DNA of 64,000 nt from Tricholomella constricta. Taxonomy: Eukaryota; Basidiomycota; Agaricomycetes; Agaricales; Lyophyllaceae. Positions within the stretch are counted from its first letter, which is position 1. Each line of letters starts with the position of its first letter. The stretch is taken from the NCBI GenBank assembly GCA_013368375.1, contig JAACJP010000029.1:496001-560000 (forward strand), written 5' to 3'. Positions 53,211-62,914 of the stretch are shown here, one piece after another. The translations under genes were made by a program, and so were the position numbers. Below the pieces are notes generated by a model, which made no database searches, had not been told where the DNA came from, and saw nothing but the letters and a program-made list of their open reading frames with translations.

Positions 53211-54445
53211 TCCTCAGCGTCGGAGGTGCCCGCGTCGGCCGACGATGGAGTCTGGTCGGCGGGAACTGCGTCTTTGCGGGCTAGACGCTCCATGATGAGC
53301 GCCTCCAGCTCGTCGTCGAGCATGTGGCGCACGTCCCAGCGCAAGGGACAGTCACGCGAGTAGTGACCCTTCTTCTTGCACCGGAAGCAGTGGTCGTCGG
53401 CAGGTGCGACCCGGTCGCGCATCCGATCGACATCCATCGGGACGCCCTGGGGGAGCGGCCTAGGGGCTGGTGCGATGGGAGCGCGAGGGGCGGGAGGGGC
53501 AGAAGCGGGAGTGGGAATGGGAGTGGGGGCAGTAGCGAACGCCCATCGTGCGGCTACGGCGGTGGTTGGGCGGCCATCCGGCGCCTTTGCCGGGACCATC
53601 CGACGGTGGAAGTCGTCCTCCGACCTCATGATGAAGTCTTGAGAACGGGCGATCCTCAGCCACTCCTCAATCTTCTCGTCGTGCGGGCGACCCGTGGTGA
53701 TGCTTCCAAGTCGCCTCGAAAGCTTTGGGTCCATGCCCCGACGGAATTTGAGGACCAGGTGGCGCCCATCGGGGTAGCCTGCCTTGACCCACAGGGATCG
53801 GAACGAGTCGATGTACTCGTCGATCGACCGACCGTTCTGGAAGTACGCCGTCGACTCCAAGATGAGCGCGGCGTCAGCGACTTCGTCGAAGAGGAAGAAC
53901 TCGCCGCGGAAGGTGTCTTCGAAGTCCTTCCAGGCAGGAAAGACGTCCTTGGCGGTTCCGAACTGGAACACCCGACTGACGAAGTCGGCGGCTCGTCCGT
54001 GCTGCATGTACGACAGCACCCATACGATTCGGGCGTGGTCGTCGGCGAAGCTTCCCCCGCACAAGGAGAAGTAGAGGTTGCAGGCGTTCCAGAACGCGCG
54101 ACCGCCTGACCGGGCGCCGTCGTAAATGGGAGGGGGCGACGGTCGGAGGTGGTGCGATCCTGATTGCGGAGCGCCTGGCAGCAGAGGGGTCGTCGCAGGC
54201 GACGGAGGGATCGTCTCAGGCGGCGGAGGGGTCGTGTCTGCTTCGGGAGCAGCGGGGGTGGGATTGGGGGGTGTCCCCGACATGAGTTTTTCGAAAAGAG
54301 CGGAGAGGCGGTCCATAGAGGCCGAGTTGGATGTGTTGGAGGCGGAGAGAGCCGAAATCGTGGCTTCCATATTCGCCAACCGCTCCTCCGTCGTGAGGAA
54401 GGGAGAGAACGGTCGTTCGAGCGGCATGTCACCAAATTCGGACAT
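53201..54445 (-). CDS. Chromovirus D Gag
   Basis: 414 codons from the ATG at 54445 to the TAA at 53201. There is an N-terminal coiled-coil-like stretch (ERLANMEATISALSASN), a Pro/Thr-rich linker, a capsid-like domain at about 110-290 (AFWNACNLYFSLCGGSF, FEDTFRGEFFLFDEV) and a CCHC knuckle CFRCKKKGHYSRDC near 370. The start lies 125 bases inside the 5' LTR. Antisense frames on the plus strand at 53324-54109 and elsewhere are shadows of its GC-rich codons. Confidence 0.93.
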   Translation of the reverse strand: MSEFGDMPLERPFSPFLTTEERLANMEATISALSASNTSNSASMDRLSALFEKLMSGTPPNPTPAAPEADTTPPPPETIPPSPATTPLLPGAPQSGSHHLRPSPPPIYDGARSGGRAFWNACNLYFSLCGGSFADDHARIVWVLSYMQHGRAADFVSRVFQFGTAKDVFPAWKDFEDTFRGEFFLFDEVADAALILESTAYFQNGRSIDEYIDSFRSLWVKAGYPDGRHLVLKFRRGMDPKLSRRLGSITTGRPHDEKIEEWLRIARSQDFIMRSEDDFHRRMVPAKAPDGRPTTAVAARWAFATAPTPIPTPASAPPAPRAPIAPAPRPLPQGVPMDVDRMRDRVAPADDHCFRCKKKGHYSRDCPLRWDVRHMLDDELEALIMERLARKDAVPADQTPSSADAGTSDAEEGF

Positions 54446-54557
54446 CTCGAAACGGGACTGGGCGGGCGATCAGAGCGAGCGCGCGTTGGACGGTCGCGTG
54501 TAGCAGACGCGTGTTTCGGCGCGGAAGCTGGTCGGTCAGCTTCGTCGGGTTTCTAAG

Positions 54558-54568
54558 TACACTATTCT
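54558..54568 (-). other. Chromovirus D self-priming primer-binding site
   Basis: In sense orientation AGAATAGTGTA lies two bases after the 5' LTR end. Its exact complement, TACACTATTCT, occurs in the sense strand of the 5' LTR at 54696-54686, 34 bases downstream of a TATATA box (54730-54725), where the mRNA should start. An 11-nt pairing of the mRNA 5' end with the primer-binding site is the Tf1/sushi self-priming arrangement. Confidence 0.75.
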
Positions 54569-54570
54569 GC

Positions 54571-55044
54571 TGTTAGGGCGACCTTTAGAGCAGAGCTTAG
54601 TCGTACTGGCAAAGGGGAATCCAAAGTTATATTGTTGTACTGTAATGAGGTAAATAAGGCTTACCTGGCAAAGGGGAATCCAAAGAGAATAGTGTAAAGG
54701 ATTCCCAGTTGCCAGGGGGCCGGCTATATACAAATGTGATACATGAGGGCAGGCTCTCCATAGTGTACTGCACATGTGATAATAACGACATGTGATAACC
54801 ATGACAGGTGATAATGATGAGCGGGTTCCGGATGCTGTCTGATGGTAACCGTCGTCGGGATGTCAGGTGATCGGGAATATGAACAGGGAAATGAGGGGAA
54901 TGACAGGAAGTGAGTAAGGTAAATATATACACCGACGCTTGGGTCAGAGCGTCGGGGTCGGGATCGCGATTGATCAGGAGCGAGCGCACGTGTCGGGGAA
55001 CAGTTGGTGAGCGTCGGAGGGCGTGAACGGGTGTTCCCCTAACA
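54571..55044 (-). repeat. Chromovirus D 5' LTR
   Basis: 474 bp, same as the 3' copy by eye. Carries the promoter TATATA at 54725-54730 (minus-strand sense) and the predicted transcript start near 54696. Confidence 0.95.
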
Positions 55045-55392
55045 GCAACGAGAGAGCAAGCTAAGAGTCGATCAATGTATAAACCCGAAGATACTGTTAT
55101 TGTTCAGGTTGGAGATATTCTATCTCCAACCCAGGCTTATATACTACATCGCCGAGCCAGTGACTAAGGCGGTATGTAAAGGCGCTGACTACTGATGAGT
55201 AACAATTGTCCAGCTGACTGATAGGAATCTGAGTAGTGGTGTCGGTGTGGGAGTAATGGCTACGAAATAGGCGTAAGAACAGTATGGCGGTCAGCAAGTA
55301 TGTCTAAGGCAGGGGCCATGGAGGCCGATGACAGAGAACAAGAGACTAAGCAATAATAGGAGTGGGCGCACGGTGCAGCCCCTTACAGTGTT

Positions 55393-55587
55393 AAGCACGT
55401 CGACATCAAATACCATTTCCTCCGCGAGCGAGTCGCATCCAAAGAACTTATCATCCGCTACATAAACACCAAAGACAATGTCGCCGACTTGTTCACCAAA
55501 GCCCTTCCCCTCCCACAATTCTCTCGCCTCCGCAGCATGCTCGGTCTCCACCATGATTCCACACAAGGAGGAGCACACTTACGGTGA
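55393..55587 (+). pseudogene. Copia pol, C-terminal end of RNase H
   Basis: Continues the copia frame directly from 23600: KHVDIKYHFLRERV, then NVADLFTKALP, the standard end of copia RNase H, with a TGA stop at 55585-55587. It shows that the whole 23601-55392 interval is an insertion in one gene. Confidence 0.95.
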
Positions 55588-55594
55588 GGAGGAG

Positions 55595-55937
55595 TGTTGC
55601 GATCCAGTGAACCGCGAACCACCGTAAGCGCGCCCAATCCTTTCATCCTTTCATCTTTCCATTCCTTTCATACTTTATCACAAAGACTCTTTGTTATACC
55701 ATACACAAAGGACATACCATACATATATATACTTACCTTAGGATATCTGGATACCCTTAGTTCTTGTACACAGACTAAGGGTAAGCCGCTTTTACATTAT
55801 CATTGACGGACACTTTACTTATTCTACTGTAGATATTTCTGTGTTCTTCTAGGTATGGCACACAGAATATAGTTCTTGTACACAGACTAAGGATATTTCT
55901 GTGTTCTTCTAGTTAACCTACAGATTGGATTCTAACA
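55595..55937 (+). repeat. Copia 3' LTR
   Basis: 343 bp, TGTTGCGATC...GATTCTAACA, preceded by a purine-rich tract (GGTGAGGAGGAG, 55583-55594) that serves as polypurine tract, and followed by the CAATA duplication. Confidence 0.95.
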
Positions 55938-55942
55938 CAATA

Positions 55943-57033
55943 TGTTGTATATCAGTGTGGAATTACATTTCTAGTACTTAGTCACTCACAGCCTCAAGCC
56001 TAGCGAACAAGCTAACACTCTCAGTAAGTTGTGTAGCCTTTTCACTGTGCACAACGTGCTGGCCCTTTCAATACTCTTGGTTTGACTCCACTTCCTTTGG
56101 CGTAATTTTCTTATTCTCTCTATATTTTTCTTTCTACTTGTCCTTCACACTGATGGGGTTGTGTTGGGACTTGTCCCCTTTTCTATCTCACCACTTATGT
56201 ACTTCTTGACACGTGATCACACATATACCTCCGTGTCGCCGTGTTGCCATCCTCAGCTGTTCCTTACCTCTATCTGAACGGTGAGGATTCCGTGTTCTAG
56301 ATCGAATCAGGCCATCAGTTATGCATCGGGGCAGGCGAGAGGAAAAGGATGGCTTACAGTGATGTGATACATCATCGGTCGATGCTAATCATCATTAGTT
56401 ATACATGGGGGGGAAGAAAAGGAAAGGATGGTGTAGTAGGTGTAATACTGGATAATATCGGTGCTATAATGCATCATTTGTCAAAGCTTACTAGGGTGCA
56501 TGATGCATCAGTATTAAATGGTTATTATCATTGTTGATGCATTACAACCACAGGGTCTGGTAACTGAGTGGGACTACAGAACCAGGCTAATGTGGGCAGG
56601 GTCGGTAGGCTGGAATGGTGCTAGTGGTTTTGGGAGATGCAGTCAGGAGGAGGGGGAGTTGGGGGGACACCTCATGTATCAGTCCTTGAGAGTTAGGGCT
56701 CTATGCAAGGTGTAGGGATGGTAGGGTTGGCATTGTTACGGTGATAGTCAATTTTGTCAGTACTGATTTTGGTGGGTCCTGCCTACGGTAAGAGCTCCCG
56801 GCTAATCGCTGCCAGAGGGCTGGTGCAAGAGAAAGGGAGGGTTCCCCGGGAGGTTTTACTGGAATGTGGGCATCCATGCATGGAACTCCAAAGTCACGGA
56901 AATGGAAAATGGAGGAAATGCCCAATTGGACCATCCCGTCAATACTACTACTACTACTACTACAACAACTGGACCTACCTGCTGAGACTAATGTTATATT
57001 ACACTTGCAATGTTAATATGCTCCAGGCAATGT
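55943..57033. other. Host intergenic region right of the copia element
   Basis: No supported gene. Short frames lack domain signatures. A small (ACT)n microsatellite lies at about 56942-56963. Confidence 0.5.
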
Positions 57034-58495
57034 TTAAACAATTGAAAGGGGGCGAGATGGTGTCTGGGTGAGTTGATCAATGTCCCTCAATTGTGAAGCT
57101 GCTTTTCTCTCCCTCCAGAATGCCCAAGCAGTCAAAATATCCTTAATATACTCTGTCACAAAAGCATTACTCTCATGGAAGGCTGTCCTTACCGTCTGTG
57201 TGCCAAAAGTAAGAGCTCCTACAGTAGGGACTGAACGGACACTGTTAGCACGATTAGGATGCGAATGGAGGATAGGTCCACGCACTCATAGTAAGGAGTA
57301 TATTCCAACTTCCTGGGGCAGCAGTATCGATCCGACCAAAGAGAATAGCTATCCTGTTGAATACAATGAAACATGTAGTCTTGTATGGGAACCAAAAACA
57401 AACCCAAATGCCAAGCCACCAATAAGGGTGAACGAAACCATGCGGATATATGTCGAAAGTAAAACTCCCGATTTTTCCCTGTTCATGCGTCGAAAGGCGC
57501 CAAAATTTCGATACATGATGTACAACATGTAGACTATTAGGAAAGTTAATTGCTAAACTGCCAACTGAATAAATGCTAGAACGCACGTTCCATTGGATAG
57601 ACTGTTACAGCAGAAAGAACGGATGCGATAAAATTGATCTTGGTCCTGGCGTATATACTTAATTGGTATGGGATCAAGATATGGAATGTGATGCCACTCA
57701 CGGTATTGACGACTCTGCTATATGGCAATAGAAATTCCCCGACGTAGGTTGAATGGTTGAAGGGTCATTGACAAGCTGCCATAATGCAATCTTTTGTTCG
57801 CGTACACATATATAATGAGAGAAAGAATTACCAGGAAGACTCCTGCAAACTGACATGCAAAGCAGAGCCAGGGCAGAAGAACAAGCTAGAGGTAAGGGTG
57901 TCAGTGGCATAGAACAATTCAAAGTTCACTGTTCACGGTACAATCTTAGTTCCCCTCGATGGCCTGGAGTCCATGTTATTTTGCCATACCATCGACATTA
58001 CTTGGATACAGAACTTTAGTTGGATAGTGTCAGCGACGAACTCGAGGAAAGACAAGGTTTAAATCGGACTCACGTCGATTGTAAAGCAAGCATAAGACGT
58101 TATGCATCTGATGATTGGTATACAAGTTGGAGGGCGGGAAGTTGCTGAAGAGGAAAGTTGACTCACAAAAGCGGAGATGCATATATCAGGGCTGATTGCA
58201 AGAAGCATAATCCGAAAGGCGGTGAATGTGATTGTGTCTGCCTGCCTACGATGAGGAGGTAGGACAAAGAGTACATGATGAACGATGAAAGAAGTCCAAC
58301 CCAGACGGCTCGTCGTGGAATTCTGGAGGAGAATACGACTGGTGCTAGCACAGCAGTATTTAGAAACACACCAAGGAAAGCGAAGACATCGAAAAGAATG
58401 ACTGGTATAACATAGAAGCGGCCCAGCGCCAGTGCCGTGTCCTGCATGGCGAATACAAAGGTGATGAGCGAAACAGTGGCTGAAAGATATTGCAC
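57034..58495 (-). CDS. 7TM-like membrane protein gene, multi-exon, possibly decayed
   Basis: A first exon-like block at 58495-58163 encodes hydrophobic segments (VILFDVFAFLGVFLNTAVLAP; LLSSFIMYSLSYLLIVGRQT; PPFGLCFLQSALIYASPLL). Further down the minus strand there are short exon-like pieces near 57900-57840 (LVLLPWLCFACQFAGVFL). At the end VGALTFGTQ is joined across a 51-nt GT-AG intron to DILTAWAFWRERK and a stop at 57034. The pattern of FGTQ followed by a DILxAWxFWR tail resembles a large basidiomycete family of putative 7-transmembrane receptors. I could not trace every exon, so it may be a pseudogene. Start and exon borders are approximate. Confidence 0.45.
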
Positions 58496-60200
58496 TAACC
58501 TCTTATACTGTCGCTGGAATTTCTTCGAAACCGGCGATCAGTACATATCACATCATGTGTTGTTATCGAATCGACGGAACACTAAAAATTAACGACAACT
58601 GATGAAGGAACGCGCAGCGCTAAGCATGAACTTCGGACCCCAGGCTTACAGGACACAGGAACTCACTTTAAAACACTTGAACAGGCTCATCCAATACACA
58701 TCGTGACAGGCAAGACCACTAGATTCGCTGGGGATGCGCTATGGAGCTAGAAACACGGCCCCTCACCCTGCAAAAAGATTTCATTGATTATCTTGCGAAG
58801 CATTGGACTTGGTGTCGTAACTTGCGAGTCACAGCCGATGCTATCAATCACTGAAGCTTGAAGGTCCAAAGCGTGTCTGTCGAATTCAGATGCGTCAAGG
58901 AGGTGATCGAACTTGAACGTCGCCCTTACACAGCATTTCAAGATGGCGGCTTACAGCACAGTTCCAAGCGCAATTCAAAGAGATAGGATGCACGAGGTCA
59001 GGTCAGGCCTGAAGGTCTGTCAGTCTGTGTTTTCACCGCAAAGTTTACCAAGAGACTACAAGGCAGCAACGAGCACGAGGGCACAGAGCTCTGAGGAGCC
59101 TTCTGGAGAGTCCCACACACGCATCGGATGATGTCTGATGATGTACCCACTATAGCCTACGACCTGATTCGAGACGTGATGATGTTGAACGTTGAGTTCT
59201 GGCAACCAGCGGTCGCCATCATATAAGGAGGTAAAGATGATGCCCGTTATGTAGACGCTCTGAGTCTCCCACGAAGCTCTGTCGCCAACCCATGTGGTTG
59301 GCTGACCGTGAGGAATTGTGCATTTCAAAGGAGCATTGCGCACTTCGTGATTTCTCATGTCTTATTTGCCGTCTTTGTCCCGAACTTGGGAGGACTAGCC
59401 AGAGGGACAGACTGAGGGGAGTAGCATTAAACCGTGTAAGTAACTTATGAGGTAGAATGTGAACTGATGTAAGCTGAGTGGGCGAAAGCGCGAAGCGCTT
59501 CCCGGTGTAAGGAAAGGAGGTTAACCCAAGCCCAGACAGCCGAGACGAGCTGCGATCGGGTGGGTGGGAAACCCGGACTCGCGTGCTCGGCGAGGGTCGT
59601 GAGACGAGCCAACATTTCACTCACACCAGCTAGTTGCGTATAAGAAATGTTCGAGTTAATAGGGAGTGGAGGGTGGGGCAAAGAAAGGAGAGTGAGCCGC
59701 TCTCGACGACGGAGGGCTCGAATTCTGTGAACGCCGAAGTAGCCGGAGGAGAGAGGACAGCCGGCAACACCCGCCGTTCACACAAAGACTTAGTACATCT
59801 AATCTTTCGGTCGTTCCTCGCTTCACAATAGATAACAACTCATTGCTTACCCTCTGACTCAGGCTACGCTCGAAAGAATATCCACTGGCCTGAATTGGAA
59901 ATCAGGTTCATTCAGATGATGTTATAACTCTGTTATAACTACCTCGTCGTGGTGCTACACGAATACAACTTCAGGTCCGGTAATTTGTACCAGGAAATCT
60001 CTCGCTGCCGCGGCGGTTCTTGGACCCATCCGCAAGACTTCGATCTCCATGCGGCAGGTCTCTGGAGCACATAAGGCCATGATCTCTTCTCTCTGGGGGC
60101 ATCTATCAATGCTCAATTGATGGGTTGCTCACTCGTAAACTGCGTACTGCCAGAAGACAGCCTTTCGCAGGTCATTAATTCCCTAAAAATATTCTTACTC
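58496..60200. other. Host region without a recognised gene
   Basis: Frames on both strands are short and lack motifs. The stretch 59500-59830 is relatively GC-rich and may be promoter sequence for the flanking genes. A coding-like segment near 59975-60055 might be an upstream exon of the next gene. Confidence 0.35.
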
Positions 60201-60230
60201 GGTCTACAGAGTCGCTCGTGGTATCTGATC

Positions 60231-61200
60231 AGAATTTGTTGACGTCATCGTTCCGGGGCTTGAGGAGATACAAAATTACACAGATTACACGGTTGCGGCC
60301 GCTGATCTCAAGGAATTCATTGGGGTGAGTCCACCCCGCCCTCCAATCTTTATTCACACCCGGACTGTTGGACTGTAGGGCACGGGCCCATTTATAGGGA
60401 AACTCGAGGCTCAGAATCAAGCTCGGAAATGCTCCCAGGCTTACAATGACCTTCGCCGCGATATCGAAGCGTTCAGAGACGGCTTTAACCTGTTTACGGA
60501 AGAACAGGGGGTCGAGCCTCACGATGACATGCTTCTTCTGCACGGGGAGATCGACAGACTTAACATAGATATCGAATGGTCAGTCCGTCCCAGGATTCTC
60601 GTCATTACATCCATTTACGACACCTCAATTTTGTGTAGCTGCAAATTTATGGTGCGTATTGGGGTTTGCATCATGCTTAGAATTTTGGGACCAAGTATTC
60701 TCTCCAGGTACTTGCCATCGGTACATCGTTGGGCGTCAGTACATCCTTGGTAGAGCCGGGCTCCGTCGCATCGCTGGCTACACTTGGCCTCTTAGGACCA
60801 GCAACGACGACCACAATTTTCGTTCGTCCTCGCAATTTCATGGCAATCTACACCTTTGCTCACACCTTCCCAGTTGGCCGGGACTGCGCCCGCCCTTCTT
60901 GGCGTCAAAGGCCTCGTAGCGTGTATTTCCAGGACTAGCGGTAATTTAAGTTCGGACTCAAGGCCGTCATCCGTGGTGCTGACAGCAGGTTAGTGCTCCC
61001 GCCTTTCAAAATTTCAAGATTCATCGGTTTCGACCCAATCTTGTTTATATTATGCTTTCAAGGTATTTCTGGCGCGCTTGAAGCTGATCAGAGGCACGTA
61101 TGGAGCCCTTGCGAAAGCTTTGAAAGAGTACGCCACGCGGGTTGAGGGGCATGCTTTCAGATTCATTCAAGCAGGATACAGATAATTATAATTGATGATC
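60231..61200 (+). CDS. Uncharacterised helical protein with hydrophobic central segment
   Basis: Exons inferred from matching phases: about 60231-60324, 60379-60578, a 13-base microexon 60639-60651, and 60708 onward. They encode charged helical sequence (FVDVIVPGLEEIQNYTDYTV; GKLEAQNQARKCSQAYNDLR; DDMLLLHGEIDRLNIDIE). A long hydrophobic Gly/Ala/Thr-rich stretch follows (LAIGTSLGVSTSLVEPGSVA, then TLGLLGPATTTTIF). The start lies upstream and the end is uncertain. Helices flanking a hydrophobic hairpin occur in alpha-helical pore-forming proteins, but also in many unrelated membrane proteins, and I make no assignment. It converges with the next gene. Confidence 0.4.
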
Positions 61201-61239
61201 CTACCGCAGAAAAAGTTGCTTTGCTTTGGTAACTCATCC

Positions 61240-62365
61240 AACGTACCCCTGTTCCATACTACTGCGCTACGGTTTTTTTCATGGAACGTTTACCAATTTG
61301 TCTAGCATACTCCACCAGTGCACACTCCAGAATTCCATAAGCAGTTTTCATGCTTTCAATGCGGGCCTTCAGCGACTATGGATAACTCCATGATGAGCCT
61401 AGAAGACGGGAAAATGGATCGAGAGACTTACCTGATCAGTGCGGATGCGCTCTAAATCACTATTTCTTAACAGTGCGGCGTCACTCAAGGTCTGATGTAC
61501 GCCAAATACGAGATTAGTTCGGGTCTCGTAACACGGTTTCTACTCACAAGTTCCCAGATCCACGAAAAACCGCCAATTTTTTCCAAGACGCCCCTATTGA
61601 TCAGTGTAAATTAGGAACACCGGTTTTCTCGTTGGAGTGCCAACGCACGCTTGGATTTCGGTCGACAAGAACTTTATATCTTCATCTATGTGGTGGTAGC
61701 CTACACCCTTCAAGTATTTCTCCAGGAACATTTGAACATCCTCTTTGAAGCTCGCAATCTCTTGGTCGCGGGAAGCCTTCTCAACGTCAACCCTGTCGGC
61801 TGGGTTCATCCGCTTGGGACTTTCAACAAAGAAAGTCTCGTTTAGAAATGAATGGCAAGTTACCTGAAAAAAGTGTGTAAGGGCTTCATGCTTCTTGGCA
61901 ATAGAAGTCGTTTCACTGAGTACACAAGGAAGGATGACCTTTGAGAACTCTATCATGAATAGTCAGCAGTGGGTAAGCGAACGTAGTTCAATGGTATTGA
62001 CCGTGCGCATTCCTTTGGGCTCTGGTAGCAAGCTCGCTAGAAAGCATGCAGAGCCTTACGAACCGCTAAAACGTCATCGTGTGGCTTCGTTTGGAACTAT
62101 ACCGTGCACTTAGCGTTATGACACTCACCTCCTGATATCTGGCCCACATCGGCTGCAGCTTTTCCACAATCAACGAGCTACCATCGATACAAAGATGATG
62201 CTTATCAATTTCCGGCAGAGCGTCAGTGATGCGCTGGAAAGTATCGTCCACTTTATTTGACCGTGCCATTAATCTTCTGACCTCAGGATCGATAGTGGCG
62301 TAGACGGTGGCCGATGGGTCCATCGAAGCTACAGTTGTGTCCATGCTCGGAGTGTCCTGTACCAA
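61240..62365 (-). CDS. Uncharacterised helical protein, convergent neighbour
   Basis: The ATG at 62365 opens a 79-codon exon to 62129 (GTGAGT donor) with helical, charged sequence (EVRRLMARSNKVDDTFQRIT; GSSLIVEKLQPMWARYQE). Downstream exon-like blocks follow: 61947 to about 61600 (FSKVILPCVLSETTSIAKKH; DQEIASFKEDVQMFLEKYL), near 61580-61550, near 61490-61440 and 61380-61270 (RIESMKTAYGILECALVEYA). The 62128-61948 gap may hide another exon. The protein appears all-alpha, cytosolic and without a signal peptide. No family is recognised. Confidence 0.4.
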
Positions 62366-62914
62366 AGACCGCTTGGTGAAATGGTGGGAGATTTCAAGTG
62401 CGATTTCAAGTGTTGGAAGAAGAGTTCAATAGGGGAACAGATGCCGCACACGAAGTGGGGCCAGTGGATGCCAGTTGATATAATGGTCTGAGACAGCATG
62501 ATCGTCGATTGCAATAGACAAAAACGATCCATTCAAGAGCGAGACACGCGTGAAATATCCCGGGGCAGCGGATAAGCCATGGCCAGGAACAATAAACATA
62601 TTTGCACGAGTGCTTGTGGGGCTCGAGCCTGATTATTGGCAAGACTTTGACTGGTGATCCTATCGATAAATTCAAGCAAGCGTTTCAAATAAAAAGCACC
62701 ATCCACGGCGCACTCCTGAGACCTGGAGATCTTAAGAACTTAAGAGCTTGGAGCAGGGAGCGGTCGACTTTTGAAGCGTTGTCATGAATTTCAACTTGAA
62801 CGTGACAGAGATTTGCTTCCGGCTTGCCGGCGATTGTTTGACTACAGCCACAGAAACAAATGTCTATTTTTTACCTAACGTCCTCCTTGGATGGCACATT
62901 CCCGATAAACGGCC

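Larger units (their letters stand above)
48696..55044 (-). mobile_element. Chromovirus D (Ty3/Gypsy), intact-looking
   Basis: LTRs at 48696-49169 and 54571-55044 are both 474 bp and identical as far as I can read. The ends are TGTTAGGG and CCCTAACA, with GCAAC duplicated at 48691-48695 and 55045-55049. Gag and pol are both open, separated by a canonical -1 frameshift signal. All catalytic motifs are present, together with a polypurine tract and a self-complementary primer region. This is the youngest large retroelement in the stack and may be active. Confidence 0.95.
23601..55387. mobile_element. Solo LTR H (about 455 bp) interrupted by elements B and D
   Basis: The left terminus TGTTAGAGGACG (23601) and right terminus GCCCCTTACA (55387) are bounded by GTGTT on both sides (23596-23600 and 55388-55392), inside the copia RNase H. 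Once B (23714-48685 plus AGAGG) and D (48696-55044 plus GCAAC) are taken out, only about 455 bp remain: 23601-23713, 48691-48695 and 55050-55387. This remnant has TG...CA ends, a TATAAA near 55078 and no coding capacity. It is most simply a solo LTR, or a very small non-autonomous element. Confidence 0.8.
4745..55937 (+). mobile_element. Ty1/copia retrotransposon, split by nested insertions
   Basis: Two near-identical LTRs (4745-5091 and 55595-55937), both TGTTGCGATC...GATTCTAACA, lie 51 kb apart in the same orientation and are flanked by the same 5 bp, CAATA (4740-4744 and 55938-55942). The coding region is in three blocks: 5288-8195, 22054-23600 and 55393-55587. They join in frame when the two insertions (8196-22053 plus GCGC, and 23601-55387 plus GTGTT) are removed, leaving an element of about 5.5 kb, normal for copia. 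The domain order Gag, protease, integrase, RT, RNase H is the copia order. The LTRs differ by only four or five substitutions and a few small indels, so everything inside arrived after a recent insertion. Confidence 0.95.

Noticed and set aside
53324..54109. 261-codon plus-strand frame opposite chromovirus D gag
   Set aside because: It is antisense to an intact Gag with clear motifs. Its composition reflects GC-rich codons on the other strand and no domain is visible.
59219..59620. 133-codon minus-strand frame in the right host flank
   Set aside because: Low-complexity Ser/Arg-rich translation without domain or splice support.
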